This document shows positions 26,154-36,041 of a stretch of 64,000 nt of DNA, one piece after another. Positions within the stretch are counted from its first letter, which is position 1, and each line of letters starts with the position of its first letter. The notes under the pieces are model-generated. The model was not told the origin of the DNA. It ran no database searches and saw only the letters and a program-made list of their open reading frames with translations. The translations under genes were made by a program, and so were the position numbers. Source of the DNA: an uncultured Eubacteriales bacterium (GTDB taxonomy: Bacteria > Bacillota > Clostridia > Oscillospirales > Acutalibacteraceae); assembly GCA_934463265.1 (NCBI GenBank), contig CAKSIU010000003.1, positions 4,781 to 68,780 on the forward strand, read 5' to 3'.

Positions 26154-27125
26154 TACTTTCTTTAAATTCTTTTCATTTTCTAATTTTTTATCCGACATTT
26201 TCTTGAAAAAATTTGAACGTTCTAGCTCTTTGTCAAACTCTTTAAAGCCCAAACCTGTTATTTCTCCAGCTTCTCCAATCATAACAAATGCATTTTTGTC
26301 TTCTTCTTTTATTATATCGTAAATTTTATGTACTTCTTGTTTTCTCACAGCACTGAGCAAAACTTCATTTTCTTGAGACGTATATGCACCTCTGGACTTT
26401 AATGCTGTAACGCCTCTTTTTACTTCATTCATTATGCGTTCAGAAATTTTCTTACTTTTATTCGACACAATAAACATTATTCTGCCATTGCCTGCACTGC
26501 TCCCGTACATCATTGTATCTATAATTTTTGACATTATAAATATTAATATCGCCGCATAAGTTGCTCCATTGATTATAGCAAACGGGTCACTGTTGCCAAT
26601 ACTATAAACAACCGCAGAAATTCCTACAACCGTGCCATCTATGCACAGCAAAATTTTCCCAACCGGAATGTGCGGAATATGTATTTTTGTCAGCGTGGCC
26701 AAAAGGTCTGTCCCACCCGTTGCAGCTCCTCGCATAAATATCAAGCCTAGTCCAAAACCACCGGTAATTCCTGCCAGTATTGATGCTATCATCATGTCCC
26801 CAGTATACGCTGGCAAAATCGGCACCGTCAAGTCTGCTAAAACGTTTAATGCTACCGTCGCGAACAAATTTTTTATCAGTCCGCGCCAATTTAATTCTAT
26901 AAACGCCCACAAAAATATCGGAATATTTATTATTAAACAGAACATACCTTTAGGAAATCCAGTTAAATCACCCACCAACTGGCCGATTCCTATAACTCCA
27001 CCAGGGGAAATATTGTTTGGGTCAGTAAAGCAGTTTATCGATATCGCATAAATAAAGCAGCCCAGCAAAATTACAGCAATATCCTGTATCCACTGCCAAA
27101 CACTTGATTTTTTTAATGTAGACAT
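26151..27125 (-). CDS. YitT family membrane protein (DUF161/DUF2179)
   Basis: A 324-residue protein with five or six N-terminal membrane helices and a soluble C-terminal DUF2179 domain (about 225-290) including GVTALKSRGAYTSQENEVLL. Typical family text is seen: CFTDPNNISPGGVIGIGQLV, GLGLIFMRGAATGGTDLLA. Many Firmicutes have several paralogues; transport of a small molecule is suspected but not established. The ATG at 27125 is used because GGAG lies 11 bases upstream; the in-frame GTG at 27137 overlaps that site. It is eight bases after the mini-RNase III stop. Confidence 0.9.
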   Translation of the reverse strand: MSTLKKSSVWQWIQDIAVILLGCFIYAISINCFTDPNNISPGGVIGIGQLVGDLTGFPKGMFCLIINIPIFLWAFIELNWRGLIKNLFATVALNVLADLTVPILPAYTGDMMIASILAGITGGFGLGLIFMRGAATGGTDLLATLTKIHIPHIPVGKILLCIDGTVVGISAVVYSIGNSDPFAIINGATYAAILIFIMSKIIDTMMYGSSAGNGRIMFIVSNKSKKISERIMNEVKRGVTALKSRGAYTSQENEVLLSAVRKQEVHKIYDIIKEEDKNAFVMIGEAGEITGLGFKEFDKELERSNFFKKMSDKKLENEKNLKKV

Positions 27126-27133
27126 GATTGAAT

Positions 27134-27538
27134 TCACTCCAAATTACATTTTTCAATTAGTTCAAACAGCTCGCGCAATCTTTTAATATCGCCTTTTAAG
27201 TAAATATATCCAATCAGCGTCTCAAACCCCGTTGCATTATGATAATCTGCAACATCCGCATTTTTAGGCGTATGATTTGTATGCGCATTTCTGCCTCGTT
27301 TAAAAATGCTAAGTTCTTCGTTGGTTAACATAGAAATCAACTTTTTCATAATCTCAGATTGCGCTTTGCAACAAACTTTTTTAACCTTCATTTTATGCAG
27401 CTTTCCAACAGGGCAATTTGCTTTGCATACAAGCTGTTCCCTAATAAGTAAATCATAAACCGCATCGCCAATAAATGCCAACGTTAATGGACTTAGTGTT
27501 TTGTAATCGCAATCAATAGTATTATACAATCGTTCCAA
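27134..27538 (-). CDS. mrnC: Mini-ribonuclease III
   Basis: A 134-residue RNase III-like catalytic domain without a double-stranded RNA-binding domain. It shows LAFIGDAVYDLLIREQL (metal-binding Asp), FKRGRNAHTNHTPKNA and NATGFETLIGYIYLKGDIKR (metal-binding Glu). Mini-III matures 23S rRNA in Firmicutes. TTG start behind AGGAGGT; 18 bases after obgE. Length is typical. Confidence 0.93.
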   Translation of the reverse strand: MERLYNTIDCDYKTLSPLTLAFIGDAVYDLLIREQLVCKANCPVGKLHKMKVKKVCCKAQSEIMKKLISMLTNEELSIFKRGRNAHTNHTPKNADVADYHNATGFETLIGYIYLKGDIKRLRELFELIEKCNLE

Positions 27539-27556
27539 TTTTTTACCTCCTGCCGA

Positions 27557-28834
27557 TTACTCCACAAATTCAAACTCAAAATCGTATATATTTACCGTAT
27601 CGCCTTCTTTTATGCCTGCATTTTGCAGCGCTTCCGAAACTCCTAACGTACCAAGCATTTTTTGAAAATATCTCAACGATTCATAATCATCAAAATTAAT
27701 TGACTGGATCAATCGTAAAACTTTATCTCCTGTTACAAAATAGGTTCCATCTTGATTTTTCACATCAATAACGTCGCTATTTTTCTCAAATAAATCTTTT
27801 GGTAATTGTTCTACTTCGTAAATAGTAATAGGTGGCAATTTTGCCAGCTGAGCCTCTATATACTGCATCAATACGTCCACACCATGTTTTATCGGTGCCA
27901 TTATTGGAAAAAATTTGTAACCTTTTGCCTCAACGTAATTTTTAAATTTTTCCACTTGCTCATCCGTAGCTAAATCGCATTTATTTCCGGCAACTATCAT
28001 TGGCCTTTCCGCCAAATCTTCATTAAATTTCTTTAATTCTCGATTTATTATCTCGAAATCTTCAGTCGGGCTGCGACCCTCGCTTCCAGAAATGTCCACA
28101 ACATGAACCAATAATCTGCAACGCTCAACGTGTTTCAAAAATTGATGCCCTAAACCCAAGCCTTCTCCGGCTCCTTCGATTAAGCCAGGAATATCCGCAA
28201 TCACAAACGAAGAGTCCTCGTACATTCTAACCACGCCCAACACCGGTGTTATTGTCGTAAAATGATAGTCCGCAATAACCGGTTTTGCCTGGCTTACAAC
28301 GGATATCAGCGTAGATTTTCCAACATTCGGAAAGCCCACCAAACCTACATCTGCCAACAACTTTAACTCCAACTGAACTTCCAACTCATCGCCTTTTAAG
28401 CCTGGTTTTGCAAATCTTGGAACTTGTCTTGTTGGCGTTGCAAAGTGAATATTTCCGAAACCGCCTTTGCCACCTTTTGCTATCACCACTTCTTCATCGG
28501 TTGAAATGTCCGCGATTATTTTTCCAGTCGTCAGCTCTCGTAAAATCGTTCCCTTTGGCACGTGAATCACCAAATTCGGCGCACTTTTGCCAGAAGAACG
28601 TCCCGCTTTACCGTTTTCTCCATTTTTCGCAACATATTTTCTTTTATACCTGAAGTCCGCCAGCGTAGATAAATTACTGTCTGCGACGAAAATTATATCT
28701 CCGCCTTTTCCGCCGTCTCCACCATCCGGACCTCCCGCTGCTACATATTTTTCTCTATGAAACGAAACCGCTCCATTACCACCATCTCCGGCCTTTAATT
28801 TTATTTTTGCAACGTCTATAAAAATAAAAATCAC
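27557..28834 (-). CDS. obgE: GTPase ObgE/CgtA
   Basis: A 425-residue ribosome-associated GTPase. The glycine-rich Obg fold (about 1-160) has AGDGGNGAVSFHREKYVAAG and GGDGGKGGDI. The G domain has GFPNVGKST (G1), DIPGLIEGA (G3) and NKCDLA (G4). A C-terminal OCT domain covers about 345-420. It acts in 50S assembly and stress/sporulation signalling in B. subtilis. A GTG start is used; the site before it is weak (GGAAAG). A terminator separates it from rpmA, although in many Firmicutes they are joined. Confidence 0.96.
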   Translation of the reverse strand: MIFIFIDVAKIKLKAGDGGNGAVSFHREKYVAAGGPDGGDGGKGGDIIFVADSNLSTLADFRYKRKYVAKNGENGKAGRSSGKSAPNLVIHVPKGTILRELTTGKIIADISTDEEVVIAKGGKGGFGNIHFATPTRQVPRFAKPGLKGDELEVQLELKLLADVGLVGFPNVGKSTLISVVSQAKPVIADYHFTTITPVLGVVRMYEDSSFVIADIPGLIEGAGEGLGLGHQFLKHVERCRLLVHVVDISGSEGRSPTEDFEIINRELKKFNEDLAERPMIVAGNKCDLATDEQVEKFKNYVEAKGYKFFPIMAPIKHGVDVLMQYIEAQLAKLPPITIYEVEQLPKDLFEKNSDVIDVKNQDGTYFVTGDKVLRLIQSINFDDYESLRYFQKMLGTLGVSEALQNAGIKEGDTVNIYDFEFEFVE

Positions 28835-28888
28835 CTGCTTTCCATTATATTTTTGCTAAAAATTTTCAAATTAACATTAAAAACAAAT

Positions 28889-28927
28889 CACAAAAAGAAC
28901 CCTAGGCATAGTTGACCTAAGGTTCCT
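28889..28927 (-). terminator. Intrinsic terminator after rpmA
   Basis: On the minus strand GGAACCTTAGG pairs with CCTAGGGTTC (28897-28925), followed by TTTTTG. It ends the rplU-prp-rpmA transcript before obgE. Confidence 0.75.
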
Positions 28928-28963
28928 TACAAATTTTACTTATTTTTATTGTCAAAAAGTAAA

Positions 28964-29248
28964 TTATTGTTCAACAGCATAAACGCAAACGCGCTTTCTG
29001 TCGCGACCAAAGCGCTCGAACTTTACTTTTCCGTCAATAAGTGCAAAAAGTGTATCGTCAGAACCTCGACCAACATTTTCGCCTGCATGAACATGAGTTC
29101 CTCTTTGTTTAACAAGGACATTTCCTGCACGCACAACTTGACCATCTGCACGTTTTACACCAAGACGTTTTGACTCAGAGTCACGACCATTTTTAGTCGA
29201 ACCCATACCTTTTTTATGTGCAAATAATTGAATATCTATTCTAAGCAT
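28964..29248 (-). CDS. rpmA: 50S ribosomal protein L27 (with cleavable N-terminal extension)
   Basis: A 94-residue L27. The N-terminus MLRIDIQLF precedes [18 protein letters not shown]. In Firmicutes this extension is removed between Phe and Ala by the protease Prp; mature L27 then reaches the peptidyl transferase centre. prp is the next gene upstream in the operon, as expected. GGAGGTG precedes the ATG. Length is normal. Confidence 0.97.
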   Translation of the reverse strand: MLRIDIQLFAHKKGMGSTKNGRDSESKRLGVKRADGQVVRAGNVLVKQRGTHVHAGENVGRGSDDTLFALIDGKVKFERFGRDRKRVCVYAVEQ

Positions 29249-29253
29249 ATCAG

Positions 29254-29577
29254 CTACACCTCCACATAATTCACCGTAATGTTTTCGGGATATTGCTCTT
29301 CCAAATTAATTAAATGAAGCTTTAATCCCGATAAAATATCGTTACATAAACTTGCGTTATTTTCGTTAATTTTCAGATGCATCGCGCCAAATTCATTTAC
29401 GCCGGCATCCACAGGCACTTTAATAATGTCGGAAATAGTATTCACGACAAAAAACGCCGCTGATGAAACTGCTGCACAAACTACATCATGCCCGTGTTCA
29501 TCATAATCTGCGTGACCGTAAATATCAAACCCAACCAAAAAACCTTTTTCGGTAGTTAAAAAATTTACATTTATCAT
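29254..29577 (-). CDS. prp: Ribosomal-processing cysteine protease Prp
   Basis: A 107-residue protease that cuts the L27 precursor. The catalytic His and Cys are visible in [20 protein letters not shown] (His about 22, Cys about 34), with [13 protein letters not shown] after them. It lies between rplU and rpmA, the conserved place. The start ATG has only a weak binding site, so it may be translated less than its ribosomal neighbours. Confidence 0.94.
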   Translation of the reverse strand: MINVNFLTTEKGFLVGFDIYGHADYDEHGHDVVCAAVSSAAFFVVNTISDIIKVPVDAGVNEFGAMHLKINENNASLCNDILSGLKLHLINLEEQYPENITVNYVEV

Positions 29578-29593
29578 ACACTAAGCTTAAAAA

Positions 29594-29899
29594 TTAAGCA
29601 TTAATTGTTTCAATTTGCACTTTGGTATAAGGTTGTCTATGTCCGAGTTTACGTTTTTCGCTCTTTTTAGGTTTATAAGTGAAAACGGTAATTTTTTTGC
29701 CTTTACCATTTTTTAAAACCTTTCCTACTACTTTAGCAGAACTCACAGGATTTCCGGTAGTAACTTTGCCATCGCCAAAGACAGCAATTGTTTTAAACTC
29801 TACATTTGAACCTTCTTCAGCCGTAAGCTTTTCAACATAAATCGTATCACCTTGTTGCACTTTATATTGCTTACCGCCTGTTTCTATAACTGCATACAT
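29594..29899 (-). CDS. rplU: 50S ribosomal protein L21
   Basis: A 101-residue L21. It starts [20 protein letters not shown] and ends [15 protein letters not shown] with [17 protein letters not shown] typical of the family. First gene of rplU-prp-rpmA. A promoter and an 85-base structured leader precede it. Confidence 0.97.
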   Translation of the reverse strand: MYAVIETGGKQYKVQQGDTIYVEKLTAEEGSNVEFKTIAVFGDGKVTTGNPVSSAKVVGKVLKNGKGKKITVFTYKPKKSEKRKLGHRQPYTKVQIETINA

Positions 29900-29984
29900 A
29901 ATATTTTGGCACCTGCCCTTTTACAAAAGTCTCGCTACTGATAGGTGAATTTTGCAATTCTTTATACGACCCACAATAAGCGGC
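29900..29984 (-). promoter_or_regulatory. Candidate L21 ribosomal-protein leader
   Basis: The 85 bases between the promoter and rplU are conserved-looking and structured: CACCU near 29948 pairs with AGGUG near 29913, which sets the binding region just before the start. Firmicutes carry an L21 leader here that lets the operon sense its own product. I cannot align it to the published motif from memory, so this rests on position and pairing. Confidence 0.5.
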
Positions 29985-29990
29985 TTAATA

Positions 29991-30019
29991 ATGGTAACAC
30001 ACAAAGAAACATTTGTCAA
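29991..30019 (-). promoter_or_regulatory. SigA-type promoter of rplU-prp-rpmA
   Basis: On the minus strand TTGACA (30014-30019), 17 bases, TACCAT (29991-29996). Confidence 0.7.
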
Positions 30020-30057
30020 ACAAAAATTTATTTTTAATTCGTGCGCCGAATTCTTGA

Positions 30058-30085
30058 TTGACAAATTTAAAATTTTTGATAAAAT
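30058..30085 (+). promoter_or_regulatory. SigA-type promoter of the tyrS T-box transcript
   Basis: TTGACA (30058-30063), 16 bases, TAAAAT (30080-30085). It lies back to back with the rplU promoter. Confidence 0.65.
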
Positions 30086-30095
30086 ATTAAATAAT

Positions 30096-30347
30096 AGCTG
30101 TGAAAAGAAGAAGTAATTTGGACAAACCTCTTAAGAGAGTCTGCGGTTGCTGCGAGCAGATGAGGTTACCTTTTGAAATACATCTTGGAGCTGCTGCTTT
30201 GAATTTTTTAGTAGAAGCAGTCGGGTTGTGTACGTTATAACACCGGGCAAAATTTAGTTTTGTTCATGAGGCTGTAACCGCAAGGTTATGGTAAATTGAG
30301 GTGGTACCACGAATTTTTCGTCCTCTGTTTTCAGAGGGCTTTTTTGT
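30096..30347 (+). promoter_or_regulatory. Tyrosine T-box riboswitch
   Basis: A 250-base leader with all T-box landmarks. There is an AGAGAGT-type Stem I motif near 30135, and a specifier loop GAAATACATC where UAC (30179-30181) is a Tyr codon. The T-box sequence GGTGGTACCACG lies at 30299-30311, and a terminator (CCTCTG/CAGAGG at 30322-30337) is followed by TTTTTT. Uncharged tRNA-Tyr pairs with the specifier and the T-box bulge and turns the terminator off, so tyrS is made when Tyr-tRNA is short. Confidence 0.95.
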
Positions 30348-30386
30348 TTTCATAATAATAATTTTGATTTTGAAAGGATGATTTTT

Positions 30387-31628
30387 ATGGGAGTTTTTGA
30401 ATCTTTACAGGAACGCGGATTAATTGCTCAGACAACAAACGAAGAAAAAATTAAAAATTTGCTCAATAATCAAAAAATTAAGTTTTACATCGGGTTTGAC
30501 CCTACTGCGGACAGCTTGCACGTTGGAAGCTTTGTTCAAATAATGGTTATGGCGCATTTGCAAAAAGCCGGTCACACGCCAATTGTACTTTTTGGCGGAG
30601 GCACTGGCTTAATTGGAGACCCTAGCGGTAAGACTGATATGCGTAAAATGCTAAGTTGTGAAATTATTTCACATAATGTAAACTGCTTCAAAAAACAAAT
30701 GTCTCGGCTGATTGACTTTTCTGACAACAAAGCCATAATGGTAAACAATGCTGACTGGCTTTCTAACCTTAATTATATCGATTTTTTACGTGACGTTGGT
30801 GTTCATTTTTCGGTAAACAGAATGCTTTCTTTCGAGTGTTACAAGCAACGTCTTGAAAGGGGATTATCCTTCTTTGAACTGAATTATATGCTTATGCAAA
30901 GTTACGACTTTCTCGTTTTAAACAGAAAATACGGTTGCGTTTTAGAACTTGGCGGCGATGACCAATGGAGTAATATCATCGGAGGCGTTGAGCTTGTTAG
31001 GAAAAAGGAAAATAAAGAAGTTTTTGGCATGACTTTTTCGCTTTTAACCAACAGCGAAGGCAAAAAAATGGGCAAAACCGAGCACGGTGCAATTTGGCTG
31101 GATGCAAATAAAACTTCCCCTTACGATTTCTATCAATACTGGCGCAATATTGACGATAAAGACGTCATTAAGTGCCTTAAAATGCTGACATTTTTGCCAA
31201 TTAAAGATATTAATGAATTAGCAAAGCTTGAAGGTCAAGAGTTAAACAGGGCAAAAGAAATTTTAGCCTTTGAAGTCACCTCTTTAATTCACGGCAAAGA
31301 CGAGGCTATAAAAGTTCAAAATGCTGCCAAGGCTATATTCTGTTCCGGCCAAAATACCGATAATATGCCGTTTACAGAAATTAATTCCGATTTATTTTCT
31401 GATAATAAAATTTCTGTTATAGAATTATTAATTGCTGCGAAATTAGTTCCGTCAAAAGGTGAAGCCCGACGTTTAATAAAACAAGGCGGCATTTCAGTTT
31501 TATTGAAAAACAATACTAAAAAAATTCAAAGTATCACTGAAACCTTAGATTTTTCCGATTTCGACTACAATTTTGTTATAATAAAAAAAGGGAAAAAAAC
31601 TTTTCATAAAATTATTTTAAAAAATTAG
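30387..31628 (+). CDS. tyrS: Tyrosine--tRNA ligase
   Basis: A 413-residue class I synthetase. The HIGH-like motif is ADSLHVGSF, the Tyr-binding part has GGDDQWSNI, and the KMSKS-like loop reads [11 protein letters not shown]-terminal S4-like RNA-binding domain (about 345-405) has [17 protein letters not shown]. It charges tRNA-Tyr. GAAAGGA lies eight bases before the ATG at 30387; the in-frame ATG at 30378 overlaps that site. Controlled by the Tyr T-box. Confidence 0.97.
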   Translation: MGVFESLQERGLIAQTTNEEKIKNLLNNQKIKFYIGFDPTADSLHVGSFVQIMVMAHLQKAGHTPIVLFGGGTGLIGDPSGKTDMRKMLSCEIISHNVNCFKKQMSRLIDFSDNKAIMVNNADWLSNLNYIDFLRDVGVHFSVNRMLSFECYKQRLERGLSFFELNYMLMQSYDFLVLNRKYGCVLELGGDDQWSNIIGGVELVRKKENKEVFGMTFSLLTNSEGKKMGKTEHGAIWLDANKTSPYDFYQYWRNIDDKDVIKCLKMLTFLPIKDINELAKLEGQELNRAKEILAFEVTSLIHGKDEAIKVQNAAKAIFCSGQNTDNMPFTEINSDLFSDNKISVIELLIAAKLVPSKGEARRLIKQGGISVLLKNNTKKIQSITETLDFSDFDYNFVIIKKGKKTFHKIILKN

Positions 31629-31640
31629 AATTTACCCAAA

Positions 31641-31690
31641 ATAGCGTCTGTTTATGCGGGATTTTCTCGCTAAGCAGGCGATATATTTTT
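31641..31690 (+). terminator. Intrinsic terminator after tyrS
   Basis: ATAGCGTCTGTTTATGCG pairs imperfectly with CGCTAAGCAGGCGATAT around a short loop, followed by TTTTTTC. Confidence 0.65.
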
Positions 31691-31775
31691 TCATACATTT
31701 GTTTAGATAAATACTTGAAAAAACTTGCACTAAATGATAAAATTAAGTGTATTTTAAATAAAGTGGGTGCACATA

Positions 31776-33824
31776 TTGAAAATTAAAAATTGGAGCTTAT
31801 CTAAGTTAAACAAAACCAATGCTCAAAAGATAGCTTGCCAAAATAATATACCTTTTTTCCTCGCAATGATGTTGGATGTGAGAAATATCGTCGATGAAAA
31901 ATGTATACGAGAATTACTATCGGATGAATTTGACGTTTCAAATCCATTTGATTTTATAGATATGGACAAAGCTGTAAACCGAATTCAAGAAGCGATTAAT
32001 AACGGAGAAAAAATTTGCGTTTACGGCGATTACGATGCGGATGGCGTAACTTCTACGGCATTACTGTATTTATATCTTGAAAACTGTGGCGCAAATGTAA
32101 TTTATTATATTCCGGACAGAAACAGTGAAGGTTACGGATTGAATTTTTCTGCCGTTGATAAGCTTTTTGCAGAAAAAATTTCGCTAATTGTTACTGTTGA
32201 CAACGGCATCTCAGCCTTTGACGAAGTGGCTTATGCAAAATCTTTGGGAATCGACACTGTAATCACAGACCACCATCAGCCTCCAGAACTTCTCCCTCAC
32301 GCTGTTGCAATCGTCGACCCGCATAGAGCTGATTGCAAAAGTTCTTTTAAAAATCTTGCCGGAGTCGGCGTAGTTTTTAAATTAGTCTGCGCGCTAGAAG
32401 GCTCTACGGCGGACGTTGAATTTATTCTTGAGAATTACTCAGACTTAATCTTAATAGGTACTGTCGGCGATGTCGTACCCCTTACCGGCGAAAATAGATA
32501 TCTGGTGCGGCAAGGATTAAAATACATAAAAAACACAAATAATTTAGGAATCCAAGAAATTTTAAGCTTAGCAAAACTTACCGAAAAACCTGTTAACTCA
32601 ACAAGCATTGCTTTCAATGTTGTGCCTAGAATCAACGCCTCCGGACGGCTGAGCTTTTCTAAAAAATTGGTGCAACTTTTAACCTCAGAAAATCAGTTGG
32701 AAGTCCAAAACATAGCCGCTCAGGTGGAAGATGATAATGTAAATCGCAAGGAAACTGAAAATGAAATTTTGCTGCAGGCTGAAGAACTTTTAAAAAATGA
32801 ACCGGAACGAACTTATCAAAGAGTTTTAATTGTAGAGGGCGAAAACTGGCACCCCGGAGTAATAGGAATCGTTGCTGCAAGACTGTTGGAAAGATACGGT
32901 AAGCCAACTATCGTGATTTCAAAAATGGGCGACGTCGCAAGAGGTTCGTGCCGAAGTATCGAAGGATTTTCTTTGTATGAAGCTATTAAAACTTGTGCTG
33001 AATATCTAATACGATTTGGCGGACACCCTTTGGCGGCCGGGTTTGAATTAAAATGCGATGATTTAAATAAATTAAAAAATGACATCAACAAATTTGCGAA
33101 GAATTTTGGTATCATTCCGTGTCTTACCTTAAATATTGATTGTAAATTAAATCCGGAAGCACTCAGTTTAGATTTAATCGAGCAGTTGGAACCTCTTGAA
33201 CCTTTTGGGAAGGATAATCCGGAGTTTACTTTTGGGTTGTATAATATGAAAATCTGCGATATTACCTTCGTCGGTGCAGAAAAAAATCACTTGCGCTTGA
33301 CTTTATCAAGAAATAATCATAAAATCACTGCAATGAAATTTTTTACCACGGCACAAGATTTTTCTTATGAATTCGGCGATGAAGTGGATTTGGCAGTTAA
33401 GTTATCTAAATCGGAGTTCAGAGGTCAAGAAAGCCTGACCTTGATTATAGATGACATTAAATTTTCCGGTTTGGACAACAAAGAGCTAATCGATGAGCAA
33501 AGAATTTATGAGTCGATAAAAAGAAAGGAACAGGTAAATTCAAGACTTATTCAAGAACATATCCCCACTCGAAGTGATTTTTCTGTTTTATATAAGTTCT
33601 TAAAAGCAAAAAATCTAATTAATATGGATATTTCTGTACTTTATTATAGATTAAAAGATTCTAAAATCAGCTTCTGTAAACTACTTATTATGCTCGATGC
33701 AATGTCTGAATGTGGACTTATTAATGTGCAAACAATCGCTGATATGTATTCGATAAATGTTAACCCAGTAAATGGCAAAGTAGACCTTGAATCTTCTGTT
33801 ATTATGAAATTTTTGAGGAAATGA
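31776..33824 (+). CDS. recJ: Single-stranded-DNA-specific exonuclease RecJ
   Basis: A 682-residue DHH-family nuclease that degrades 5' ends in recombination and repair. Motifs: VYGDYDADGVTSTALLY (motif I), VTVDNGISAFDEV (motif II), TVITDHHQPPE (DHH), IGTVGDVVPL, then GGHPLAAGF in the DHHA1 domain, and a C-terminal OB-fold. A long C-terminal tail (about 590-682) is helical. The TTG at 31776 fits GTGGGTG six bases upstream; a GTG at 31767 overlaps it. recJ before relA is a common clostridial order, but the usual apt gene between them is missing. Confidence 0.94.
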   Translation: MKIKNWSLSKLNKTNAQKIACQNNIPFFLAMMLDVRNIVDEKCIRELLSDEFDVSNPFDFIDMDKAVNRIQEAINNGEKICVYGDYDADGVTSTALLYLYLENCGANVIYYIPDRNSEGYGLNFSAVDKLFAEKISLIVTVDNGISAFDEVAYAKSLGIDTVITDHHQPPELLPHAVAIVDPHRADCKSSFKNLAGVGVVFKLVCALEGSTADVEFILENYSDLILIGTVGDVVPLTGENRYLVRQGLKYIKNTNNLGIQEILSLAKLTEKPVNSTSIAFNVVPRINASGRLSFSKKLVQLLTSENQLEVQNIAAQVEDDNVNRKETENEILLQAEELLKNEPERTYQRVLIVEGENWHPGVIGIVAARLLERYGKPTIVISKMGDVARGSCRSIEGFSLYEAIKTCAEYLIRFGGHPLAAGFELKCDDLNKLKNDINKFAKNFGIIPCLTLNIDCKLNPEALSLDLIEQLEPLEPFGKDNPEFTFGLYNMKICDITFVGAEKNHLRLTLSRNNHKITAMKFFTTAQDFSYEFGDEVDLAVKLSKSEFRGQESLTLIIDDIKFSGLDNKELIDEQRIYESIKRKEQVNSRLIQEHIPTRSDFSVLYKFLKAKNLINMDISVLYYRLKDSKISFCKLLIMLDAMSECGLINVQTIADMYSINVNPVNGKVDLESSVIMKFLRK

Positions 33825-33834
33825 GACGATTATA

Positions 33835-36024
33835 ATGAAAGCTTTTTATAATGACTACGAGCAATTAAAAGATGATATATCGGCCTGCAATAAAAATTTT
33901 GATTTGGAATTAATCGACAAAGCTTATAATTTAGCACTGGACGCTCATGGAAATCAAAGACGAATATCAGGAATTCCTTACATTTTGCATCCAACATCGG
34001 TTGCGTGTATACTTGTTGAACTGGGTATGGACACTCAGTCAATAGTAGCGGCACTTTTGCACGACGTCGTTGAAGACACTGCATACACTGTTTCGGATAT
34101 AGAAAAAATTTTCGGAAAAGAAATAGCTAACTTAGTCGACGGCGTAACAAAACTTGGAAAAATCCCCTACTCTTCGCAGGAAGAACAACAGGCTGAAAAT
34201 CTTAGAAAAATGTTGATTGCAATGGCTGAAGATATTCGCGTTATAATAATAAAACTCGCCGACAGACTGCATAATATGCGAACAATAGAGTGCATGGAGC
34301 CTCAAAAAAGACGTGACAAAGCTAGAGAAAACATGGAAGTTTATGCTCCAATCGCTCATCGACTAGGTATTCGTACGATAAAAGAGGAACTCGAGGATTT
34401 GTCACTTAAATATCTCGACCCCGTTGCGTATAAGGAAATAGAAGATGAACTTGAGCTTGGTAAAGAGGACAGAGAACATCTTTTGGCCATTATAAAAAGA
34501 AGAATCGAACAAAAACTTTCACCTGTTATTCCGGATCTGCACCTCGAGGGCCGAGTGAAAAGTATAAATGGAATATATCGTAAGGTTTTTATAAAAAATC
34601 GGCTCATGGAGGAAATTTATGACATATATGCCGTCAGAGTTATAGTAAATACCGTAAATGACTGCTATAATATTCTCGGAATCATTCACGAAGCTTTTCG
34701 ACCAATTCCAAACCGATTTAAAGATTATATTTCTACCCCAAAACCAAATATGTATCAATCGCTTCACACCACCGTTATCGGAAAAGAAGGCATTCCTTTC
34801 GAGGTGCAGATTCGTACTTGGGAAATGCACCGTCTGGCTGAATATGGAATCGCAGCGCACTGGAAATATAAGCTCGGGCTTAAGAGCAAAAAGGACTCTC
34901 TTGATGAAAGTTTAGCCTGGATTCGGAATATGCTTGAAAATCAAAGTGAAAACGGTGATGCTGGTGATATTGTTAGAATGATAAAGTCTGACTTGGCGCC
35001 GGAAGAAGTTTTTGTTCTCACACCGCGCGGAGATGTTATAAACTTGCCAATGGGAGCCACAGTTATCGACTTTGCTTATGCTATACACACAGAAGTCGGA
35101 AATCACATGATTGGCGCGAAAGTTGATAAAAGAATTGTTCCAATCGATTATAAAGTGAAAACCGGCCAAATTGTAGAAATCCTTACTACAAAAGAAAGAA
35201 GTCGTGGACCAAGTCGAGACTGGTTAAAAATTGTAAAAACTAGTGAAGCAAGAAGTAAAATTAGACAATGGTTTAAACGTGAAAGACGTGAAGAAAATCT
35301 TGCTCAAGGCAAAATTGAAATTGAGCGAGAATTTGATAGACTTGGTATAAGGCTTAATGAAGCGCAAATGAAAGACTTTTTAATGTCTATTGCAAAAACA
35401 CATCGCTGCGAAACAATAGACAAATTTTATGAGACAATTGGTTATGGTGGCATACTTTTAAGCCGAATAATGCCGAGGATTAAGGATGAATATAATAAAT
35501 TAAAGCAAAAAAACGAACCATTAGCTGAAAACTTTATGGCAAAAAAAGAAGCTCACCTTGAGAAAAAGCCTGGTGTAAAGGGGGTAATTATCGATGGAAT
35601 TGAAAATTGTCTTGTAAAATTTTCAAAATGCTGTAACCCCATTCCCGGAGATAAAATTATTGGTTTTATTACACGTGGTTATGGTGTTTCTTTGCACAAA
35701 AGAAACTGTAAAAATGTGCCTTCGGACATAAAAAAATCGCCTGAACCAAATCGTTGGGTTCACGCATACTGGGCAAACAGTGCAAAAGAAGAATTTAATT
35801 GTGATATAAAAATAATTGCATTAGATAAAGCCAGCATTATTGCAGAAATTACTATGCAGTTTTCATATATGCACGTGGAAATTCAGTCGTTTAACCTCAA
35901 TAAAGCCAAAGACGGAAAATCTCAAATTTATATGTCGATATTGGTCAAGAATATGGAACATTTGAAGTCTGTGATGTCCAAAATTTCAAAAATAAACGGT
36001 GTAATTTCTGTAGATAGAGCTTAG
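33835..36024 (+). CDS. relA: Bifunctional (p)ppGpp synthetase/hydrolase Rel
   Basis: A 729-residue stringent-response enzyme. Domains in order: HD hydrolase (about 45-195, with ALLHDVVEDT and ADRLHNMRT), synthetase (about 240-350, with YDIYAVRVIV and FKDYISTPKPNMYQSLHTTV), TGS (about 390-450, VFVLTPRGDVINLPMGATVI), a conserved Cys/zinc-finger region (KFSKCCNPIPGDKIIG) and a C-terminal ACT domain. HD motifs are intact, so it should both make and degrade the alarmone. It starts 10 bases after recJ. Confidence 0.96.
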   Translation: MKAFYNDYEQLKDDISACNKNFDLELIDKAYNLALDAHGNQRRISGIPYILHPTSVACILVELGMDTQSIVAALLHDVVEDTAYTVSDIEKIFGKEIANLVDGVTKLGKIPYSSQEEQQAENLRKMLIAMAEDIRVIIIKLADRLHNMRTIECMEPQKRRDKARENMEVYAPIAHRLGIRTIKEELEDLSLKYLDPVAYKEIEDELELGKEDREHLLAIIKRRIEQKLSPVIPDLHLEGRVKSINGIYRKVFIKNRLMEEIYDIYAVRVIVNTVNDCYNILGIIHEAFRPIPNRFKDYISTPKPNMYQSLHTTVIGKEGIPFEVQIRTWEMHRLAEYGIAAHWKYKLGLKSKKDSLDESLAWIRNMLENQSENGDAGDIVRMIKSDLAPEEVFVLTPRGDVINLPMGATVIDFAYAIHTEVGNHMIGAKVDKRIVPIDYKVKTGQIVEILTTKERSRGPSRDWLKIVKTSEARSKIRQWFKRERREENLAQGKIEIEREFDRLGIRLNEAQMKDFLMSIAKTHRCETIDKFYETIGYGGILLSRIMPRIKDEYNKLKQKNEPLAENFMAKKEAHLEKKPGVKGVIIDGIENCLVKFSKCCNPIPGDKIIGFITRGYGVSLHKRNCKNVPSDIKKSPEPNRWVHAYWANSAKEEFNCDIKIIALDKASIIAEITMQFSYMHVEIQSFNLNKAKDGKSQIYMSILVKNMEHLKSVMSKISKINGVISVDRA

Positions 36025-36041
36025 CAAAAGGAGATATACTC

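Noticed and set aside
34519..35169. Several minus-strand open frames of 80-113 codons inside relA
   Set aside because: They mirror the conserved synthetase and TGS domains of relA and have no start signals.
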